From: a virus | Virus record (IMG/VR): IMGVR_UViG_3300042505_002447 | Span: 1 to 23,720 of that record | Length of the DNA: 23,720 nt | Direction: 5' to 3' (one strand) | Shown here: positions 6,891-13,707 of the stretch, piece after piece | Layout of the letters: each line of letters starts with the position of its first letter | Numbering within the stretch: position 1 is the first letter of the stretch | The notes under the pieces: model-generated | Seen by the model: only the letters and a program-made list of their open reading frames with translations | Databases searched by the model: none | Told to the model about the DNA's origin: nothing | Position numbers and translations under genes: made by a program

Positions 6891-7505
6891 ATGACGCTGA
6901 CCGCCAAGAACGAAGTGATCAACACCGCGATGGCGCACCTGGGCGAGCCCGGGTTTTCGGCGATTGACACCGATCCGCCCGGGGCGGCGCTGGCCAAGGT
7001 GCTGGGGCAACTGGACGGGCGGGCGGGCGTCGAGCAATTCGCCCTGTCGCGGCATCCCTGGCTGTGCGCGCTCAGCTACGCCACCCTGGCGCCGGCGGCG
7101 TCGCCGCCGACCAACTGGAAGTGGAAAAACCTGTTCATCCTGCCCGACACTTTTGTGAAGATGTGGGTGGTGGACGGCGATGACGTGCCGTTCGAGGTGG
7201 GCACGGAGGTGATCTCCAGCGCGGTCAAGAAGGTGGTGCGCTGCGACGAGGCCGCGCTGAAGATCGCCTTCAGCGAGCGCAAGGCCTGGGAGGCCTATTC
7301 GCCGGACCTCTGCAACTACATGGCCCTGCTGCTGGCGGCGCGGACGGCCGGGCCGCTGAAGAACGACTATGACGGCGCGGCGCGGCTGATGAAACGGGCG
7401 GACGAGGCCCTGCAGATGGCCATGGGCGGGGAGGCCGGGCAGTATCTGGAGCCGGAGGTCATGTTTTCGAGCGGGTTTGCGGCGCTCAGGGCGCAGGCGG
7501 CGTAG
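6891..7505 (+). CDS. Tail tubular protein A / gatekeeper (T7 gp11-like)
   Basis: This encodes 204 residues, matching T7 gp11 (196). Family features: an N-terminal LTAKNEVINTAMAHLGEPGFSAIDTD helix; a central ALSRHPWLCALSYATLAP...NWKWKNLFILPDTFVKMWVVDG block (residues 45-100, typical 'W-x-FA--Y-LP-D-LR---V' pattern of the family); and a C-terminal helical hairpin YSPDLCNYMALLLAARTAGPL...RLMKRADEALQMAM. It sits as a ring under the portal and holds the nozzle. No strong ribosome binding site is visible (only AGG at 6879-6881). A terminator follows the gene at 7577, so it ends a transcription block and is separated from the nozzle gene by promoter and repeat elements. Confidence 0.88.
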   Translation: MTLTAKNEVINTAMAHLGEPGFSAIDTDPPGAALAKVLGQLDGRAGVEQFALSRHPWLCALSYATLAPAASPPTNWKWKNLFILPDTFVKMWVVDGDDVPFEVGTEVISSAVKKVVRCDEAALKIAFSERKAWEAYSPDLCNYMALLLAARTAGPLKNDYDGAARLMKRADEALQMAMGGEAGQYLEPEVMFSSGFAALRAQAA

Positions 7506-7509
7506 GGGT

Positions 7510-7546
7510 TTATCCACGGCCTGCCCGGCGGGCCGATCCTGATCTC
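7510..7546 (+). promoter_or_regulatory. Putative late promoter, copy 2 (no gene at expected start)
   Basis: TTATCCACG at 7510 is followed after 16 bases by GATCCTGATCTC, identical in sequence and spacing to the element before 1415. At the position where the other copies have ATG, this one reads GCC (7547). A small GC hairpin (GCCC/GGGC, about 7522-7532) lies between the boxes. The terminator at 7577-7604 would end any transcript after about 58 bases. It may be a relic or drive a tiny RNA. Confidence 0.4.
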
Positions 7547-7576
7547 GCCGCCCTTGGTGGCGTTTCCTCCCTGACT

Positions 7577-7604
7577 GGCCCCGGTTCGCGCCGGGGCCTT
7601 TTTT
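7577..7604 (+). terminator. Rho-independent terminator
   Basis: GGCCCCGG (7577-7584), loop TTCGCG and CCGGGGCC (7591-7598) form a perfect 8-base-pair stem followed by six T (7599-7604). It ends the block that closes with the gatekeeper gene. It is the clearest terminator in the window. Confidence 0.92.
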
Positions 7605-7623
7605 GTGGGCTGTGCGGCGGCGG

Positions 7624-7667
7624 CCCCCTCCACCACTTCGTGGTCCCCCTCCCCCGGAAGGGGAGGA
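7624..7667. repeat. Family A palindromic repeat, copy 3
   Basis: CCCCCTCCACCACTTCGTGG, then TCCCCCTCCCCC and GGAAGGGGAGGA. This is the most regular copy: the inner ACCAC/GTGGT hairpin and the outer CCCCTCC/GGGGAGG arms are both intact. It stands between the terminator at 7577 and the promoter-like element at 7676, the same order (repeat, then TTATCCACG) as at 19085-19170. Confidence 0.88.
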
Positions 7668-7675
7668 ACGCCCGC

Positions 7676-7712
7676 TTATCCACGTGCCGACCGGCACATG
7701 GAGTATCGGGCT
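7676..7712 (+). promoter_or_regulatory. Putative late promoter, copy 3 (TTATCCACG-N28-ATG)
   Basis: TTATCCACG begins 37 bases before the ATG at 7713. GAGTAT occupies -12 to -7 (A at -11, T at -7). A perfect inverted repeat GTGCCG-AC-CGGCAC (7684-7697) fills the space between the boxes and could be a regulator site. Unlike copy 1, this start also has GGAG at 7700-7703, so it may be read with or without a leader. Confidence 0.5.
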
Positions 7713-9926
7713 ATGCAAGTCTCGGGCTACAACAACAGCTTCGTGTCGGGGGAGATCTCCGAGGAGGCGTGGGAGCGGTCGGACCTGGAGCAGGTGGCGA
7801 CCGGCTGCGAGGAGGCCTCGAACATGATCGGGGCGATCACCGGACCGAATGTGAGCCGGGGCGGGTTCTACCGGCGCGGGGCGCCGAAGTTTCAGGCCAG
7901 CCAGCAGGCGTTGTTCTCGTGGAACCGACCGGACGGCGAGGGGCTGGTGCTGGAGTTCGGCGAGCTTTACGCCCGCGTCTGGACCGCGCGCGGGGCGGTG
8001 ATCGAGACGACGCCGGGATCGGGCGTGCCTTACGAGTTTGCCCACGGCTATTCGGCGTCGGACCTGGCGGGCCTTCGGATCAAGCAGGTGGGCGATATCG
8101 GGTTCATCACCAGCCGGTACGGCCTGCTGGCCACCCAGATCCAGCGCCGCGCCGACAACGACTGGACGGCGGCGGTGCAGGCCCTGAAGAACGGCCCCTG
8201 GCTGGCGGAGAATGACGACGAGACAAAGACGCTGACGTTCTCGACCCTGGGCGGCGGGAGCTGGCAGATCGACTGTACGGGCGCGAGCTGGACGCACTGG
8301 AGCGTGGCGCACGTGGGCGCGCAGATCCTGGCGCGTCCGCCGGGCGGCGGGCCGGGTCTGAAGACCTGGGCGCCCAACACGGCCTATGCGGCCGGCGAGA
8401 ACATCATCAGCGTGGGCCGGATCTATGTCACCACGGCCGGCGGGACGACGGGCAACACGCCCCCCAGCCATGAGGCGGGCGAGGTGTCGGACGGGGTGGT
8501 GCTGTGGGAATTCCAGCACGACGGGGCGACGGCATTCCAGATCACGGCCTTCACCAGTCCCACGCGGGTGGTCGCCACGGCCCTGGGCGTGCCGCCCTTC
8601 GTCACCGGGACGGCCACGCCCAACTGGAGCGATCAGGCGATCAGCTATGCCGAAGGGTTCCCGACGGCGCTGGTGGCGGTGCGTGAGGAGCGGCTGGCGC
8701 TGGCGGCGACCCCGAAACGGCCGGACGTGATCGAGTTTTCGCGGACGGCGGGATTTACCCCGGCCTTCGCCGATTTCAAGCCGGGGCTGGGCACCGGCCT
8801 GACGGTGGATGACGACGCCTGCCGGGTGCAGCTCGGCGATAACCGGGCGCGGATCGTCTGGATGATCGAGGGGATCGTCTTCGCGGTGGGCACGACCGAC
8901 GCGGAATGGGTGGTGGCGGGAGCCACGATTGAGGACCCGATCAGCCCGGCGTCGGTGAAGGCGCGGCGCGTGTCGAGCCATGGATCGGCGGATGTGATGC
9001 CGCTCGTGGTGCAAGGGCCGCCGTCGCTGATCCTGCATGTGGCCAAGGGCGGCACCGTGGTGCGCGAGCTGACCCTGGGCGGCGGCGGGGATCAGGCGTC
9101 GGCCGGGCGCGACCTGTCGGTGCTGGGCCAGCATGTCTATGGGCGCGGCGTGGCGGGCTGGGCCTGGTCGCGGCCCGACAACAATATCTGGATGCAGCTC
9201 CGCGACGGCGGGCTGGCCTGCCTGACCTATCATGCGGAACACGGCGTGCTGGGCGTGCGCCGTCAGCCGATCGCGGGCGGGTTCGCGGTGGAAAGCCTGG
9301 CCACGGCCAGCGATCCGGACGGGCAGGACGTGTTGCATGTGGCGGCGGTGCGCTTCAAGGGCGGGGTGCCGCAGCGGGCGCACTTCACCCTGGCCCCGCG
9401 CCGGGACGGCATGTTCCTGGACTGCGCCGATTTCTATGAGGGCGCGCCCGCGACGGTGATTTCGGGCCTGGCGCATCTGGAGGGCGAGACGGTCAGCGTG
9501 CTCGCCGACGGCGCCCATGTGGCGGGCTTGATCGTGACCGGGGGCGCCATCACCCTGCCGGCGGCAGCGTCAAAGGTGTTTGTCGGGCTGGCCATGTTGC
9601 GGCGGTTCAAGACCCTGCCCTTCGATCCGGACCGGCAGGGCAACCCGCTGGCCAAGAAAAGCCGTCCCAGCCACGTCTATGTGGTGCTGGGGTGCGTTGA
9701 GGCGAAGATCCAGAGCCAGGCGCAGGACGAGCCGGACGAGCGCTATGTGCCGACGGAAGAGGTGATCCAGCGCCGGCCGGGCGACACCGTGCCGATCGTT
9801 CGCCGCAAGCGCGCCAAGGTGTTTCTGGGCGGCGGGGCGGACCGCGACGTCCGGGTGATCATCGAGACGGACAAGCCCTACGACCTGTCGATCTACGCGA
9901 TCCGCCCGCTGTATGAGGCGGCGTGA
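7713..9926 (+). CDS. Tail nozzle protein (tail tubular protein B, T7 gp12-like)
   Basis: This encodes 737 residues, near T7 gp12 (794). The N-terminus (MQVSGYNNSFVSGEISEEAWERSDLEQVATGCEEASNMI) with VSRGGFYRRGAPKF is the hallmark of podovirus nozzle proteins. A beta-propeller-like body follows (AERLAL-type strand VAVREERLALAATPKRPDVIEFSR near 325-350; GTTDAEWVV near 395), then a C-terminal LEGETVSVLADG motif (589-600) before VTGGAITLPAAASKVFVGLAM, also family-typical. Six copies form the tube tip that plugs the tail and connects to fibres. The ATG at 7713 is chosen for GGAG 9 bases upstream; an in-frame ATG at 7698 has no such site and lies beside an inverted repeat. The stop overlaps the next start (TGATG). 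Confidence 0.9.
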   Translation: MQVSGYNNSFVSGEISEEAWERSDLEQVATGCEEASNMIGAITGPNVSRGGFYRRGAPKFQASQQALFSWNRPDGEGLVLEFGELYARVWTARGAVIETTPGSGVPYEFAHGYSASDLAGLRIKQVGDIGFITSRYGLLATQIQRRADNDWTAAVQALKNGPWLAENDDETKTLTFSTLGGGSWQIDCTGASWTHWSVAHVGAQILARPPGGGPGLKTWAPNTAYAAGENIISVGRIYVTTAGGTTGNTPPSHEAGEVSDGVVLWEFQHDGATAFQITAFTSPTRVVATALGVPPFVTGTATPNWSDQAISYAEGFPTALVAVREERLALAATPKRPDVIEFSRTAGFTPAFADFKPGLGTGLTVDDDACRVQLGDNRARIVWMIEGIVFAVGTTDAEWVVAGATIEDPISPASVKARRVSSHGSADVMPLVVQGPPSLILHVAKGGTVVRELTLGGGGDQASAGRDLSVLGQHVYGRGVAGWAWSRPDNNIWMQLRDGGLACLTYHAEHGVLGVRRQPIAGGFAVESLATASDPDGQDVLHVAAVRFKGGVPQRAHFTLAPRRDGMFLDCADFYEGAPATVISGLAHLEGETVSVLADGAHVAGLIVTGGAITLPAAASKVFVGLAMLRRFKTLPFDPDRQGNPLAKKSRPSHVYVVLGCVEAKIQSQAQDEPDERYVPTEEVIQRRPGDTVPIVRRKRAKVFLGGGADRDVRVIIETDKPYDLSIYAIRPLYEAA

Positions 9927-10327
9927 TGCGGTTGCGCGGATACCTCATGGGCGATGAGGCGCGGGTCAACGCCCGGGCGGATTTCGTGGCGGACTATCGC
10001 GCGGCGGGCGGCGTGTTGCCGGACGGGCCGAAAGTCAGCCTGCTGGACGACACCGGGGCGGTGCTGGGGGTGGCGGGCTTTAGCCGGATCGCGCCGCGCC
10101 AGTGGGGAGCCTGGGCCTATCTGGCGGAGATGGCGCCGCGCCAGTGGGTGCGCGCGGCCCGGCGGGCGCGGCTGGCGATCATCGGCGCGACGGGCCTGCT
10201 GGACGGAGGCTGCAGCATCTATGCGACCCCGGCGGACACCGATGCGGCGCAACGCCTGCTGGCCAGCATAGGGTTCCGACCCAGTGTGGACGACGCAGGT
10301 ATCTGGAAATTTGAGGGAGCGGCCTGA
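9926..10327 (+). CDS. GNAT-fold internal virion protein (T7 gp13 position)
   Basis: This encodes 133 residues, with TGATG overlaps on both sides. The sequence suggests a small acetyltransferase-like fold: VSLLDDTGAVLGVAGFSRIAPRQWGAWAYL (strands 2-4), RQWVRAARRARLAIIGATGLL (helix), CSIYATPADTDAAQRLLASIGFRP, the usual late helix and 'GF' strand of GNAT proteins. The canonical acetyl-CoA loop (R/Q-x-x-G-x-G/A) is not evident. T7 gp13 and relatives (DUF2833) occupy the same position between nozzle and gp14 and share this fold, so a virion assembly role is likely. Assignment rests on position and pattern. Confidence 0.72.
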   Translation: MRLRGYLMGDEARVNARADFVADYRAAGGVLPDGPKVSLLDDTGAVLGVAGFSRIAPRQWGAWAYLAEMAPRQWVRAARRARLAIIGATGLLDGGCSIYATPADTDAAQRLLASIGFRPSVDDAGIWKFEGAA

Positions 10328-10791
10328 TGGTGGCGCCACTTGCTGCGGCGGCGATCGCCAGCGCGGGCCTGTCGGCCGTGGGAAAGATCCTGGGCGGGAT
10401 CGGATCGAAGTCGGCCGCCAAGGCGCGCGCGGGGGCGCTGGAAACCAACGCCGGGATGGACCTGGCGGAAAGCGGCCTGGCCGCGCAGATGGGGCTGGAG
10501 CAGGACGAGCGGGTGGCCGCCAGTCTGGCGACGCAGGCGGCGGCCGGCGGCGGGGGCGGCCTGCGGGGATCGGCCCTGCGGGTGCTGAACGATCTGGGGC
10601 GGCAGAGCCTGCAGAAGGCCAGAAACACCGTCTATGGCGGCCAGACGGCGGCCTGGTCGCGGCGCAATGACGCGCAGGTGGCCCGCACCGAGGGACGCAA
10701 CGCCCTGACCGGGGCGGTGATCGGGGCGGGCGCCTCGCTGATCGGCGGGGCGGCCAAGGCCTATGACATCAAGAACGGCGGCAGGGGATAA
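10327..10791 (+). CDS. Internal virion / DNA ejection protein (T7 gp14-like)
   Basis: This encodes 154 residues. Hydrophobic Ala/Gly-rich segments at both ends (about 4-24, LAAAAIASAGLSAVGKILGGI, and 122-142, LTGAVIGAGASLIGGAAKAY) flank an amphipathic helical centre with Gln/Asp/Glu and a Gly run (GGGGGLRGSALRVLNDL). This is the plan of gp14 of T7 and gp7-type ejection proteins, which leave the virion and insert in the outer membrane as part of the DNA channel. Start overlaps the previous stop (TGATG) and its stop overlaps the next start (TAATG), so it is coupled within the ejection block. Confidence 0.8.
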   Translation: MVAPLAAAAIASAGLSAVGKILGGIGSKSAAKARAGALETNAGMDLAESGLAAQMGLEQDERVAASLATQAAAGGGGGLRGSALRVLNDLGRQSLQKARNTVYGGQTAAWSRRNDAQVARTEGRNALTGAVIGAGASLIGGAAKAYDIKNGGRG

Positions 10792-13670
10792 TGGCCAGAC
10801 TTCCGGACAGCCTTGATGTGGGCGCGCCGCGCGGGGCGCGGCTGAGCGGCGACACCGTGCGCCCGACCGACTTTGGCCTGGGCGATGTGGCGGGCGCGGT
10901 GGAACAGGTGGGCCAGGCGCTGGCCAACCGCGATGATCGGGATGCGGAGAAGGTGATCGCCGTACCGCAACGGGAGTTCGAGTTGAGGATGGCGGAAGAG
11001 GCCGCAGCCTATGACGGCGCCGAACCCGGGTGGGCGACCAAGGCGCTCGCCAGCTTCGACAACCATTTCACGGCAGTCAGCGAGGACACCACCTACTCGC
11101 AAGGGCTGCGTTTCGCGCTGCGCCGGAAGCTGGACGCCTACAAGGCCGACTTTGGCCGGCGGGCGCTGGGGGTAGAGGCCGGCAAGCGCGCCGGGATCGT
11201 GGCCGATCAGGAACGCGGCAAAACGCAGGGCAAGCTCTCGGAAGGTGAGATCGCCTTTGACGGCGATTTTCAGCCCCGACGGCAGGCGCGATACGATAGC
11301 TTCAACGGGGATGACCCGGAGTTCATGGCCGGAATAACGGCAGACTATGACGCAGCAGCCAAGGCGCAGTTGGATGCTGCGGAGCCCGCTGTGCGCCCCG
11401 CCCTGGAGGCCCGACTGAACGCCCGGAAAGTATCGGCGCTGGCCGAGGCAATGCAGTTTCAACAGACCACGCAGGCCAAGGTGGTTCAGGCCGCCACGGA
11501 TCGGGGTGTCCAGGCGTTGGCCAACATGGTGTCAACGAACCCGACCAGCTACGCCGACGCGACAGGAACCCTTCAGGGGTTGGCCAGCCGTTTGCCGAGA
11601 GCCCTGCAGGGCCCCTTCGTACAGGAAGCCAAGGGAACGCTGGCGACTTACCGGGTGCTGGGATTGATCCAGCGGGGTGATTACCAGCAGGCCCAGCAGG
11701 AGCTGGCCGATGGTCGCTATGACGCAGTGCTGGACCCCGGCAAGAAGTCGGCGCTGATGGCGCGGGCCGATGCGGCCGAGCGGGGCGGCCCCAAGAGCCT
11801 TGAGGACTGGCGACGGGTGCATGAGGCCGAGGATGCGCTGGAAAGCGAAGTCCAGGCCCGGGCGCGGGGCGCCACGACAGGGATATCCCTGCAGGAAATT
11901 GCGGCAAGGCTGTCACCGCGTGAGCAGGCGTCGTGGGAGCAGCGGGCCAAACAGGCCGATGAGGTATTTGCGGCGACGGGCAATCTGCGCAGCCAGTCGA
12001 CGGCGGATCTGCGCGCGCGGGCCAGTGCGCCGCCGCCGGACCCGACCGCGCCGGACTATGGCCGGAAGCAACAGGCCTGGGAGCTGGGCCGCAAGGCCGC
12101 CGCCGGGGAGCTGGCGGCGCGGGAGAAGGACCCGGCAGGCTGGGCGATGACGTCGGAAAAGCCCGGCGATGCGGGCGCCACGATCCAGACGGCGCTGAAG
12201 GGGTATCTGGAAGCCGATACGCCGGAAGCCCTGACGAAGGCGGCCGGGGTCTATGCGCGGTTCACCCTGGGGATGCAGCAACAGGCCGGGATCGCGCCGG
12301 CCGCGCAACGGGTGCTGCCCAAGGATCAGGCGGCGGACATGGTGAGCGCCTATGCGCGGGCGCCGGCGGCGGAGCGTCCGAAGGCGCTGGCCTCGCTGGC
12401 GGCGGTGTGGGCGGCCCTGCCGTCGCGGACAACCATGCAGGACGGCCGGGTGGTGTCGCCCCGGGCGATGGCGGCGCGGGAGCTGCGCGCGGCCGGACTG
12501 GGCGGGGCGGACATTTCGGCGCTGGTCGACCTGTCGGACAATCCCGGCAAGCTGGCGCTCTATGCCGAGGCGACGGGCAATCCGGCGGCCCTGACCAAGC
12601 TGACCGCCAAGGGGCAGGAGGCGACGCTGGATGGGCAGGTGGCGGCGCGGCTGGCGCCGTACTTTGCCACGGCCAATGCCGCGCCGGGGGCGGGCGAGCA
12701 GAACGCCGGACGGGTGGCGCGCGCCCAGATCATGGCCCGGCAACTGGTGCTGGTGAAGGGTCTGACCCTGGCGGAGGCGGCGAAGGAAGCCACGGCGGAT
12801 CTTGTGGATGAGTATCGCTTTGTCGATACCTGGCGGATGCCGGTGGCGCGGACGTCGGCCAATCCGCCCAGTGTGGTGCGTCGCGGCGCGGCCATTGCGC
12901 TGGCGGACCTGATCGGCCGGGACGGGCAACTGCTGGCGACGGCGCCGGGCGTTGGCATGACCGACCCTGACCGGCGGCGCAAGTCGGCCGATATTGTCGA
13001 GAACAAGGGCCGCTGGGTGACGAGCGAGGACGACAGCGGCCTGACGCTGATGATCCCGACGCAGCGCGGCTGGACGCCCGCCCCGGACCTGCATGGCCGG
13101 GCGGTGCGGCTGAGCTGGGACCAGCTCGAACAGATCGGCCGGCGGGGACCGTCGGGCAAGGCGGGCGACTGGATGGCTCCGGCGCCGGCGGCGACAGCGC
13201 CGCGCACCGTGGCCCTGCCCAGGGCGCGGGCGGCGTTTACGGCGGCGATCGAGCATCAGGAGAGCCGGGGCAATCCGCAGGCGGTGAGCCCTGCCGGCGC
13301 GCTGGGTCTGCGCCAGCTCATGATCGGAACCGCCAAGTGGCAGGCCCGCATGGATGGCAACAAGGTGTTCGACGGCCGCAGCGATGCGGAGATCCGAACC
13401 CTGCTGCTGAGCAACCCGGCGCTGAACCGGCGGCTGAGCGACAATCACATTGAGTATCTGTCGAAACGCTACGATGGCAACGTGGGTCTGATGGCGGCGG
13501 CCTACAACGCCGGGCCGGGCGCGGTGGACGGATGGCTGAAAACCTATGGCGATCCGCGCCGGGGCCGGGTGAGCCTGGACGAGTGGGTGGCCGACATCCC
13601 GTTCAAGGAAACCCGGAACTATGTGCTGGAAGTGCTGCCGAGGGCGCTGAAAAACCTGCAGCGTAGCTGA
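10791..13670 (+). CDS. Large ejection protein with C-terminal lytic transglycosylase
   Basis: This encodes 959 residues. Residues 1-780 are long, Ala/Arg/Glu-rich helical sequence like T7 gp15-type inner core proteins. Residues about 812-955 are a soluble lytic transglycosylase domain: HQESRGNPQAVSPAGALGLRQLM with probable catalytic E824, AAYNAGPGAV (903-912) and KETRNYV (E940, Y944). It would cut peptidoglycan so that the ejection channel can cross the cell wall. In T7 this activity sits at the start of gp16; here it is at the end of the gp15-position protein. The motif 'GLRQLM' replaces the usual GLMQLMP. Starts in a TAATG overlap; no other start is needed. Confidence 0.87.
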   Translation: MARLPDSLDVGAPRGARLSGDTVRPTDFGLGDVAGAVEQVGQALANRDDRDAEKVIAVPQREFELRMAEEAAAYDGAEPGWATKALASFDNHFTAVSEDTTYSQGLRFALRRKLDAYKADFGRRALGVEAGKRAGIVADQERGKTQGKLSEGEIAFDGDFQPRRQARYDSFNGDDPEFMAGITADYDAAAKAQLDAAEPAVRPALEARLNARKVSALAEAMQFQQTTQAKVVQAATDRGVQALANMVSTNPTSYADATGTLQGLASRLPRALQGPFVQEAKGTLATYRVLGLIQRGDYQQAQQELADGRYDAVLDPGKKSALMARADAAERGGPKSLEDWRRVHEAEDALESEVQARARGATTGISLQEIAARLSPREQASWEQRAKQADEVFAATGNLRSQSTADLRARASAPPPDPTAPDYGRKQQAWELGRKAAAGELAAREKDPAGWAMTSEKPGDAGATIQTALKGYLEADTPEALTKAAGVYARFTLGMQQQAGIAPAAQRVLPKDQAADMVSAYARAPAAERPKALASLAAVWAALPSRTTMQDGRVVSPRAMAARELRAAGLGGADISALVDLSDNPGKLALYAEATGNPAALTKLTAKGQEATLDGQVAARLAPYFATANAAPGAGEQNAGRVARAQIMARQLVLVKGLTLAEAAKEATADLVDEYRFVDTWRMPVARTSANPPSVVRRGAAIALADLIGRDGQLLATAPGVGMTDPDRRRKSADIVENKGRWVTSEDDSGLTLMIPTQRGWTPAPDLHGRAVRLSWDQLEQIGRRGPSGKAGDWMAPAPAATAPRTVALPRARAAFTAAIEHQESRGNPQAVSPAGALGLRQLMIGTAKWQARMDGNKVFDGRSDAEIRTLLLSNPALNRRLSDNHIEYLSKRYDGNVGLMAAAYNAGPGAVDGWLKTYGDPRRGRVSLDEWVADIPFKETRNYVLEVLPRALKNLQRS

Positions 13671-13707
13671 ATATGCAACGAAACGTCGCCCGGGCGAAAG
13701 TGAGCGC
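13671..13707 (+). promoter_or_regulatory. Possible late promoter, weak copy
   Basis: ATATGCAAC begins one base after the previous stop and exactly 37 bases before the ATG at 13708; it differs from ATATCCACG at several positions. GAAAGT lies at -12 to -7 (A at -11, T at -7). The perfect palindrome TCGCCCGGGCGA (13686-13697) takes the place of the inverted repeats in the stronger copies. Position supports it; sequence is only a partial match. Confidence 0.3.

Noticed and set aside
7605-7712. Longer N-terminus of the nozzle protein from 7605 or 7698
   Set aside because: The extra sequence would translate the family A repeat and an inverted repeat; the family N-terminus begins at 7713, where GGAG is correctly spaced.
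10327-10670. Alternative + strand frames inside the ejection genes (10284-10670, 10340-10588, 12407-12811)
   Set aside because: They are Gly/Arg-rich shadows of genes with clear overlap-coupled starts and recognisable products.
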